From the NCBI GenBank assembly GCA_035550715.1, contig DASZOP010000035.1, forward strand, positions 1 through 16,992: DNA of 16,992 nucleotides, written 5' to 3'. How positions within the stretch are numbered: the stretch's first letter is position 1; the number at the start of each line of letters is the position of its first letter. A program made the position numbers and the translations under genes. Below are positions 8,597 to 13,989 of the stretch, piece by piece. Under the pieces are notes generated by a model, which was not told where the DNA came from, did not search any database, and saw nothing but the letters and a program-made list of their open reading frames with translations. The DNA is from DASRVA01 sp035550715. Its GTDB lineage: Bacteria; Gemmatimonadota; Gemmatimonadetes; JACCXV01; JAHWKZ01.

Positions 8597-8739
8597 TGGC
8601 GGCGAGCGGGAGGGCTCCCCCGTCTGCATCGCGGGATCATCGAGGCTAGGTTGCCGGCGATGGCCGCCTGCCGCGACATCTGCCGGACGCCGCCTGGCAC
8701 CGCCGGGCCGCGACTGCTGCCGGCGGATTTCTGAGACCG
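8597..8739 (+). other. 143-base gap between moaD and moaE
   Basis: This is the largest gap in the window. It contains no gene I can support. A 17-codon frame starting in the moaD stop (8596-8649) has no family features, and a short GGGA/TCCC hairpin near 8610-8622 is too weak for a terminator. I see no riboswitch-like fold or good promoter, though GC-rich promoters are hard to spot by eye. A separate moaE promoter may lie here. Confidence 0.4.
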
Positions 8740-9180
8740 ATGCGGACTCGATTCGAGATCACCGAGGTTCCGCTCCGACCGGAGGCCCTGATCGAAGCGG
8801 TCGCGGATCCCTCGGCGGGAGCTGTGGCCACGTTCGTCGGCGTGACCCGCAACTCCTTTCAGGGCAGGCTCGTGCGACACCTCGAGTACGAGGCGTACCG
8901 GCCGATGGCGGAACGCGCTCTGGAGCGAATCGGTATGGAAATTGCCCGTAGATGGGCCTCCGTGACGGGTGTCGCCATCGCCCACCGCCTGGGTCGCGTC
9001 GAGATCGGCGAGGCCAGCGTGGTGGTGGCGGTCTCGGCGCCCCATCGTGCCGACGCGCTGGCCGCCTGCGGCTTCGGCATCGACCTCCTGAAGCGGGAGC
9101 TCCCGGTCTGGAAGCGGGAGATCCTCGAGGGAGGGGCGGTCTGGCGGGAGAACGAGGCGACCCCCGACCCAAGGAGGTGA
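8740..9180 (+). CDS. moaE: MoaE, molybdopterin synthase large (catalytic) subunit
   Basis: MoaE is the catalytic subunit of the MoaD2-MoaE2 molybdopterin synthase, which inserts two sulfurs into cPMP to form molybdopterin. The 146-residue protein has the family landmarks in order: GAVATFVGVTRNSF (28-40, Arg37 in the anion site), LEYEAYRPMAE, HRLGRVEIGEASVVVAVSAPHR (82-103), and IDLLKRELPVWKRE. K118 and K125 correspond to the paired catalytic lysines of E. coli MoaE (K119 and K126), with the same spacing of seven. The start is ATG 8740 without a strong ribosome binding site. The last two codons (AGG AGG) together with the stop form the Shine-Dalgarno sequence of the next gene. Confidence 0.95.
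   Translation: MRTRFEITEVPLRPEALIEAVADPSAGAVATFVGVTRNSFQGRLVRHLEYEAYRPMAERALERIGMEIARRWASVTGVAIAHRLGRVEIGEASVVVAVSAPHRADALAACGFGIDLLKRELPVWKREILEGGAVWRENEATPDPRR
9171..9179 (+). promoter_or_regulatory. Strong Shine-Dalgarno site inside the end of moaE
   Basis: AAGGAGGTG is a near-perfect match to the 16S rRNA anti-Shine-Dalgarno sequence. It lies 9 bases before the ATG at 9187 and overlaps the moaE stop. It is the best ribosome binding site in the window, which suggests the following unknown gene is made in good amounts. Confidence 0.8.
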
Positions 9181-9186
9181 GCCGCC

Positions 9187-9903
9187 ATGATCGTCGCGAA
9201 CTGCCGCTCGAGCATCACCGAGCGCGATCTCGAATTCCTGGTCGACGCGCTCGCCGGGAGCGATGCGGACTTCCCCGCGCTCAGGTCGCTGGCCGAAGAT
9301 CCCGACGCCGTGGACCGGCTCCTCGACAGCCCGGTCCTGTTCGAGCGCCTGCTCGAGGCCCCGCGGCTCCTCCACATATCGCCCTACTTCTTCTACTACG
9401 TGCTCGTCCGGCGGGCCTTCCTGGACCACGGCCTCGACCATCGCGTGGCCACCGACTACGTAGCGGCGCTCATGTCCCACCACACGCAGCGGGCCGGGGA
9501 CAGGCCGGCGCGGGAGACGCCGTACCTGGTCGACCTCGTCTTGGCCAGCGCGGAGGCCCGCACTTCGCAGCGCTCGTTCGAGCTCCAGGCCGAGGTCGGG
9601 AACCGGGCGCTCATGCTGGCCGGCCTCTTCCCGGACTGGATCTATCACCGCTTCACCTACGGGCGGCGGCCGGTGTCCCTCGAGTACTACGAAGAGATGG
9701 GGCGCCGCCACTACGCCGCCGCGGCGCGGACCGAGCCCGCCCGCCGGCTCGACCTGGTCGTGCCGCTCGGCTTTCTGGGCGAGGCGTTCTCGGAGGTCCG
9801 CCAGGCGCTCAACGACCTCGTCGACGCTCATCTGCATCTGGCGCCGCGCCCGGAGACCGTGGACCGGCTCTTCCGCCAGGCCCTGTACCGCGTCCGGAAC
9901 TGA
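9187..9903 (+). CDS. Conserved-looking hypothetical protein, first of a coupled pair
   Basis: I do not recognise this 238-residue protein as a named family. It has no signal peptide and looks soluble and mostly helical. Two aromatic-rich blocks stand out: ISPYFFYYVLVRRAF (64-78), and a stretch from about 136 to 176 running through GNRALMLAGLFPDW, then SLEYYEEMG and HY. The latter recalls, from memory only, unnamed proteobacterial proteins with a pattern like G(D/N)..L...G.FP....YY..MG...Y. No catalytic signature is evident. A histidine cluster (SHH, 97-99) could bind metal, but nothing proves it. The start is secure thanks to the strong ribosome binding site. The stop is 1 base from the next ATG, so the two proteins are probably made together. 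Being next to moaE does not establish a role in Moco synthesis. Confidence 0.8.
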   Translation: MIVANCRSSITERDLEFLVDALAGSDADFPALRSLAEDPDAVDRLLDSPVLFERLLEAPRLLHISPYFFYYVLVRRAFLDHGLDHRVATDYVAALMSHHTQRAGDRPARETPYLVDLVLASAEARTSQRSFELQAEVGNRALMLAGLFPDWIYHRFTYGRRPVSLEYYEEMGRRHYAAAARTEPARRLDLVVPLGFLGEAFSEVRQALNDLVDAHLHLAPRPETVDRLFRQALYRVRN

Positions 9904-9904
9904 C

Positions 9905-10597
9905 ATGGCGCTCCTCGGCGACCTCCAGCGGGTGTTCGAGAATACCTACGGACGCCGGGCCGGCGTGGACCTCGAGCGATGCCTGGTGGGGCCGGCGCGG
10001 TGCGCCGAGCTGGTGCAGCGCTCGGACCGCCACGCCGAGATGTCGGATTGGGCGCGCTTCTTCTACTACGTCGACGGCGGGAACCTGCACGTGGCGCTCT
10101 TCTACGGGCGCGACATGATAGGCGCCCTGGAGGCGCTGGATCCACGCCGGTCGCTGGGCGAGTCGAACGTCCTGCCCTTCCTGGTGTTCGCCGAGGAGCT
10201 GAGCCACGCCGTGCACACGACGTTCGCGTTCCGCGAGGGCGGCGTCCGTCGGGTGCAGGAGGCGGCGTTCCTTGAAGAGCTGGAGCTCATGGCGCGGATC
10301 GATGCCTACCTCGTCCTGCGCCATTTCGTGGTCGGGTTGAGCGGTCGCTTCACGATGGAGGACCGCTCCTGGGCTCGTCATCAGGCGGTGGGACGCTGGG
10401 ACGTGCCGTACGACGACCTCGCGATGGGAGGGCGGTATCGAGGTGCGGCCCGGCGCGCGGCGCGTTTCCTGGACGACCTGGAGGCCCTTCCGCCGCCTCG
10501 CCAGATCCCCGAGCTGAGGCGGTTCAGGGCGCTGTCGTGGGCGGGCAAGCGGGCGCGGCTGAGACCGACCGGTCGTTCACGACGCCCTGATGCCTAG
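9905..10597 (+). CDS. Conserved-looking hypothetical protein, second of a coupled pair
   Basis: I cannot name this 230-residue, apparently cytoplasmic protein. Visible blocks are FFYYVDGGNLHVALFYG (52-68), a helix with FAEELSHAVH (95-104), and an acidic helix FLEELELMARIDAYL (122-136). The middle holds E98-x-x-H101 and E124-x-x-E127, a spacing that could suit a metal site. The surrounding pattern (SH in one helix, then E.E...ID.Y in the next) also recalls unnamed conserved bacterial proteins, so the acidic residues may be structural. The C-terminal 40 residues are Arg-rich and probably disordered. There is no ribosome binding site. The ATG is 1 base after the previous stop, so translation is probably by re-initiation. 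The TAG stop shares its bases with the stop of the opposite-strand gene. A partner role with the preceding protein is inferred only from coupling. Confidence 0.78.
   Translation: MALLGDLQRVFENTYGRRAGVDLERCLVGPARCAELVQRSDRHAEMSDWARFFYYVDGGNLHVALFYGRDMIGALEALDPRRSLGESNVLPFLVFAEELSHAVHTTFAFREGGVRRVQEAAFLEELELMARIDAYLVLRHFVVGLSGRFTMEDRSWARHQAVGRWDVPYDDLAMGGRYRGAARRAARFLDDLEALPPPRQIPELRRFRALSWAGKRARLRPTGRSRRPDA
10594..10597. other. Shared CTAG palindrome holding both convergent stop codons
   Basis: The plus-strand gene ends with TAG at 10595-10597, and the minus-strand gene ends with TAG read from 10596 to 10594. The palindrome CTAG serves both. There is therefore no intergenic space between the two trains, and I see no hairpin plus T-run terminator on either side. 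Confidence 0.9.
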
Positions 10598-11928
10598 GGC
10601 TCGGCCGGTTCCAGCAGGGAGACACCGGGCAGGAGCGCCGTGCGGACGTGGGGCAGCCGGCTTCCCGCCCGCCCGTTCAGCACGTCCACCAGCAGGTTGG
10701 TCAAGAGCCCGTATCCCTTCGCCGTGAACGAGACGCCGTCCAGGCCGAACGCCTGACCGGTCAGCCATTCGTCCCCCAGGCGCACGCCGTCCGACACGAC
10801 CCCCTCCGTCCGGCTCAGGTCCTGGACGAGGCCGTGCGCGTCGACCAGCGCCAGCCCGCGCGCTTCGGTCAACCGCTCCAGAGCGAGGTTGTACCCGACG
10901 ACGGCGTCGCGGACCACGAACTGCTCGCCGACGTCGAGGACGACCCGGTCGGGGAGTGGGATGCCGAGTCCGTCCTGCTCGATCGGAACGCCGATCCCTT
11001 CCTCGGTCAGCGGTCCTGCCTCCAGGGTGACGAGGTCTCCGGGTCCGAGCGGGCCGTCCGGCCCGATCAGCGGGACCGGCACCTGGCGCTGGACGAGCAG
11101 CGTGTCGCCGCTGGCCGGGTCGACCACCTCCTCGAAGATCGTGATCGTCCTGGGCTCGCCGGTGAGCGGGTCGATGACGATCGGCGGGACGGCGTGCAGA
11201 AACGGAAACAGGGTGACGTCGGGAACGTTGAAGACCGCGATGTCGTCGGTCAGCTGGACCAGCTGGTCGAGAAGGGGACCGACGACGCCCTCGAACGTCG
11301 CGGGCGAGGTGGGGAGCCCCGGAGCCACGGCCGGGTCGCCGCCCGCCGCCGCGTAGTCGAGGACGTCGGTCGTGCCGAGCCATACGAGGATGAACGTCGG
11401 GTCCAGAGCCGCCGCCTCCTGGGCGAACGTGCCGCGGTCCCTGAGGACCAGGTCGTAGAACAGGTTGCCGGTGGCGGACGTGGCGGAGCTCCGCGTGGCC
11501 CCGGCCTCGAACGCGAGCGCTCCCGGGACGCCCAGGTTGTTGTAGGGACGGGAGAGCCCGGGCTGGAGCGGGGGGCCCCCCCGCGGCCGGCGCTCGATGA
11601 CGGGCGGGGCGACCTGGACCAGCGCCAGACGGCCGCCGTTCTCTCCGTGGATCGCGAACCCGGGGTCGGCCACCAGCGGCTGGACGAAGTCCGTCGTCCC
11701 GGCCAGTCCGGCCAGCAGCGCCGGGATCGAGGTCTCCTGGCCGCTCTCGAAGAGCGCCCCGTCCTGGACCCCCGCCAGGTACCCGTCCCCGATCGCCAGC
11801 GGCCGGCTCAGGTCGAGCGAACCGGTCCGGTCGGGGAAGGCGTCCAGCGGGACGTCGCTCTCTCCCAGACAGGCCGTCCCCACAACGAGCAGCAGGCCTC
11901 CGACCCGGAATCGGGCGAGCGCCCTCAC
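10594..11928 (-). CDS. SGNH/GDSL-fold lipoprotein with degenerate active site
   Basis: This 444-residue protein has an SGNH-hydrolase framework like the long lipoprotein esterase group. The GTG start at 11928 overlaps the rhodanese gene stop (GTGA); the open frame further upstream is a shadow of that gene. The N-terminus is a lipoprotein signal: basic start, LLLVV core, then VGTAC with the lipid-modified Cys at 20. Block I reads AIGDGYLAG at 45-53, with Gly49 in place of the nucleophile Ser of GDSL. Block II NLGVPGA (from 131) is kept. Block III is GTTD at 185-188, with Thr in place of the oxyanion Asn. Block V is DGVS at 397-400, with Ser in place of the catalytic His. An insert of about 100 residues rich in Pro, Gly and acidic residues separates blocks III and V. 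The protein is probably exported, lipid-anchored and non-catalytic. A binding or scaffold role is possible. Confidence 0.8.
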   Translation of the reverse strand: MRALARFRVGGLLLVVGTACLGESDVPLDAFPDRTGSLDLSRPLAIGDGYLAGVQDGALFESGQETSIPALLAGLAGTTDFVQPLVADPGFAIHGENGGRLALVQVAPPVIERRPRGGPPLQPGLSRPYNNLGVPGALAFEAGATRSSATSATGNLFYDLVLRDRGTFAQEAAALDPTFILVWLGTTDVLDYAAAGGDPAVAPGLPTSPATFEGVVGPLLDQLVQLTDDIAVFNVPDVTLFPFLHAVPPIVIDPLTGEPRTITIFEEVVDPASGDTLLVQRQVPVPLIGPDGPLGPGDLVTLEAGPLTEEGIGVPIEQDGLGIPLPDRVVLDVGEQFVVRDAVVGYNLALERLTEARGLALVDAHGLVQDLSRTEGVVSDGVRLGDEWLTGQAFGLDGVSFTAKGYGLLTNLLVDVLNGRAGSRLPHVRTALLPGVSLLEPAEP

Positions 11929-12503
11929 GATCGGGTCTCGACCGGCAGGCCGGCCTCCTTCCAGGCGGCGAAGCCGCCCTCGAGCACGCGGACGTTCGGG
12001 AACCCGTACTCGACGAGGAGCCGGGCCGCCCTCTCCCCCGAGTCCGTGTCGCGTCCGTAGACGAGGACCATCTGGTCGGTCCGGACGTGCAGGTCGTCCA
12101 CGTTCTCCTCGAGCCGCCGGAGCTCGACGAGGATGGCGTCGGCCAGGAAGCCGTCCCGGATGTACTCCTCGGCCGTCCGGACGTCGATGACGCGCCACGG
12201 GGGCCGGGCGCCCTGCAGCATGCTTCGCGCCACACCGGGCGCCAGGACGCGGTACGCCTCGGAGGCGTCGGGATCGCCCACCCCCTTCCGCGGCCGCACC
12301 TCGCGGATCGCTCCGGGAGGTCGGTTGATCACGATCATGAGCCGGGCGCCGGTCGAGTCCACGACGTACTGGGTGTCGGCGGTCCCCAGGTCGAGGTCAG
12401 GCCGCGCCGCCTCGTCCGGCTCGGGACGGTCGGCGGGGCCGCACGCGGCCATGACCGTGGCCACGATGACGGCCAGGACCGGAGGCCGCCGGCCCGTCGT
12501 CAT
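11925..12503 (-). CDS. Rhodanese-fold lipoprotein lacking the active-site cysteine
   Basis: The 192-residue protein starts with a short basic segment and hydrophobic core ending in VMAAC. Cys21 is the likely lipid-modified residue, so it should be exported. A linker with an Asp/Glu-rich part follows. A rhodanese domain fills about 102-190: WRVIDVRTAEEYIRDGFLAD, then LVYG, then the C-terminal NVRVLEGGFAAWKEAGLPVE typical of the family. The active-site loop normally begins with Cys after the VVY strand. Here that position is Gly150 (YGRDTDSGERAA), and the domain contains no Cys, so persulfide chemistry is not expected. The ATG overlaps the moaC stop (ATGA), and the downstream SGNH lipoprotein overlaps this stop (GTGA). 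Rhodanese domains can deliver sulfur to MoaD, but export and loss of Cys argue against that here. Confidence 0.85.
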   Translation of the reverse strand: MTTGRRPPVLAVIVATVMAACGPADRPEPDEAARPDLDLGTADTQYVVDSTGARLMIVINRPPGAIREVRPRKGVGDPDASEAYRVLAPGVARSMLQGARPPWRVIDVRTAEEYIRDGFLADAILVELRRLEENVDDLHVRTDQMVLVYGRDTDSGERAARLLVEYGFPNVRVLEGGFAAWKEAGLPVETRS

Positions 12504-12982
12504 CCTCCCTCGCGGCTGAAGGTCCCGCCCGCCCCCCCCGTCTTGCTCTCCAGCCGGACCGCCTCGATCACCATGCCGCGGTCGATCGCCTTCACCATGT
12601 CGTAGAGCGTGAGGAGCGCGACGGCGACCGCGCTCAGGGCTTCCATCTCGGCGCCCGTCCGGGCGATCGTGACGACCGACGCCTCGACACGGAGCCCCGG
12701 CAGCGCCGTGTCCGGTACGACGTCCACGGCCACGTGCTCGAGGGGGAGCGGATGGCAGAGGGGGAGGACCTCGGGCGTCCGCTTGGCGGCCAGGATCCCG
12801 GCCACCCGCGCCACGGCCGGCGCGTCCCCCTTGGGGAGACGGCCGTCCACGACGGCCGCGAGAGCGTCCGCGCTCATCCGGATCGCCCCGCTGGCCCGCG
12901 CCGTCCGCCGGGTCGGCTCCTTGCCCGAAACGTCGACCATCCGGGCCCGTCCGGCGTCGTCCAGATGCGAGGGGGCGCTCAG
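12500..12982 (-). CDS. moaC: MoaC, cyclic pyranopterin monophosphate synthase (CTG start)
   Basis: MoaC converts the MoaA product (3',8-cyclo-GTP) to cyclic pyranopterin monophosphate, the first stable Moco intermediate. The first ATG (12940) would give 146 residues starting at MVDVS, but family homology continues upstream: SHLDDAGRAR matches the N-terminal THI..AG.A. of E. coli MoaC. CTG at 12982 is the only plausible start there and overlaps the accA stop (CTGA). This gives 160 residues, against 161 in E. coli. With this start the active-site residues fall at K51 (KGD), H77 (LCHPL), E112 (GAEMEAL), D128 and K131 (LYDMVK), the same numbers I know for the E. coli enzyme. All are intact. moaD and moaE are in the opposing gene train, and moaA is not in the window. 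Confidence 0.93.
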   Translation of the reverse strand: MSAPSHLDDAGRARMVDVSGKEPTRRTARASGAIRMSADALAAVVDGRLPKGDAPAVARVAGILAAKRTPEVLPLCHPLPLEHVAVDVVPDTALPGLRVEASVVTIARTGAEMEALSAVAVALLTLYDMVKAIDRGMVIEAVRLESKTGGAGGTFSREGG

Positions 12983-13989
12983 GGTGGGGACGGGGCCTCC
13001 CGGGCCCGCGCCGCGGCGTGGACGAGCTCGCCGTCCGTCCAGGCGCCCATCTCCCGGTACTTGTCGGCGCGGCGTCGGATCCGCTCCTCCGGGCTCGGGG
13101 CGGAGATCTCGACGAGATGGCGCCGCAGGACGTCTTCGAGCGCGCGGGCGGTCGCCGCGTAATCGGTGTGGGCGCCCCCCATCGGCTCCTTGACGATCTC
13201 GTCGACGATGCCGAGCCGGAAGAGATCGTCCGCGGTCAGCTTCATCGCCCGGGCGGCCAGCTCCCGCTTTTCACCGTCCTTCCAGAGGATGGCGGCGCAT
13301 CCCTCGGGGCTGATCACCGAGTAGAAGGCGTTCTCGAGGATCAGGATCCTGTCGGTGACGCCGATCCCGAGGGCGCCGCCCGAGGCGCCCTCGCCGGTCA
13401 CGACCGAGATCGTGGGCACCCTGAGCCCGGCCATCTCGCGGAGGTTCCGCGCGATGGCCTCGGCCTGGCCGCGCTCCTCGGCGCCGACGCCGGGGTACGC
13501 GCCGGGCGTGTCGATGAGGGTAACGACCGGGTGGCCGAACTTCTCCGCCAGCTTCATGAGGCGGAGCGCCTTCCGGTACCCCTCCGGATGCGGCATCCCG
13601 AAGTTGCGGCGCAGGTTCTCCTTGGTGTCGCGTCCCTTCTGCTGGCCGACGATCATGACCGGCCGGCCCTCGAAGCGCGCCATCCCGCCGATCATGGCGC
13701 GGTCGTCGGCGAACGAGCGGTCTCCGTGGAGCTCCAGCCAGTCGGTGAAGCACCGTTCGATGAAATCGAGTGGATAGGGGCGCCGTGGATGCCGGGCGAG
13801 CTGGACCTTCTGCATGGGTGAGAGATGGGAGAAGATGTCGGACTTCAGCCGCGTGAGTTTGGCCTGGAGCGTCGCGAGCTCGGCCGAGACGTCGATCCCG
13901 CGCTCCTCGGCCGCCTTCTCCATCTCGGCGATCCGCTCCTCGAGCTCCACGATGGGGCGCTCGAAATCGAGGTGGACGCCGTTCGTCAT
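12979..13989 (-). CDS. accA: AccA, acetyl-CoA carboxylase carboxyltransferase alpha subunit
   Basis: AccA pairs with AccD to transfer carboxyl from carboxybiotin on AccB to acetyl-CoA, making malonyl-CoA for fatty-acid synthesis. The true start is ATG 13989, which overlaps the dnaE stop (ATGA); the longer open frame upstream is a shadow of dnaE. The protein has 336 residues against about 319 in E. coli. The coiled N-terminal LEERIAEMEK region is followed by crotonase-fold motifs: GQQKGRDTKENLRRNFGMP (115-133), IDTPGAYPGVGAEERGQAE (159-177), and GEGASGGALGIGV (199-211), which forms the CoA oxyanion pocket. ISPEGCAAILWKD follows at 226-238. No key residue is missing. The dnaE-accA neighbourhood is also known in other bacteria, including E. 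coli. accD, accB and accC are not in the window. Confidence 0.97.
   Translation of the reverse strand: MTNGVHLDFERPIVELEERIAEMEKAAEERGIDVSAELATLQAKLTRLKSDIFSHLSPMQKVQLARHPRRPYPLDFIERCFTDWLELHGDRSFADDRAMIGGMARFEGRPVMIVGQQKGRDTKENLRRNFGMPHPEGYRKALRLMKLAEKFGHPVVTLIDTPGAYPGVGAEERGQAEAIARNLREMAGLRVPTISVVTGEGASGGALGIGVTDRILILENAFYSVISPEGCAAILWKDGEKRELAARAMKLTADDLFRLGIVDEIVKEPMGGAHTDYAATARALEDVLRRHLVEISAPSPEERIRRRADKYREMGAWTDGELVHAAARAREAPSPP

Noticed and set aside
8610..8622. A small hairpin (GGGA/TCCC) after moaD as a terminator
   Set aside because: The stem is about four base pairs and no T-run follows, so it does not meet the pattern of an intrinsic terminator.
8596..8649. A 17-codon frame starting in the moaD stop codon
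   Set aside because: It is very short, has no recognisable features and no conserved context. An ATG overlapping a stop arises easily by chance in such GC-rich sequence.
10187..10216. EELSHAVH in the second unknown protein as a zinc metalloprotease site
   Set aside because: The metalloprotease signature is HExxH. Here the order is EExxH with no following third ligand at a typical spacing, and the flanking pattern looks like a structural helix.
10648..12060. A 470-codon plus-strand open frame opposite the lipoprotein genes
   Set aside because: It shows no family motif and has a biased composition. The minus-strand frames carry lipoprotein signals, SGNH and rhodanese blocks, and coupled overlaps.
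11925..12503. The rhodanese protein as the sulfur donor for MoaD thiocarboxylation
   Set aside because: The domain has no cysteine, and the protein carries a lipoprotein signal that would place it outside the cytoplasm, where MoaD is not found.
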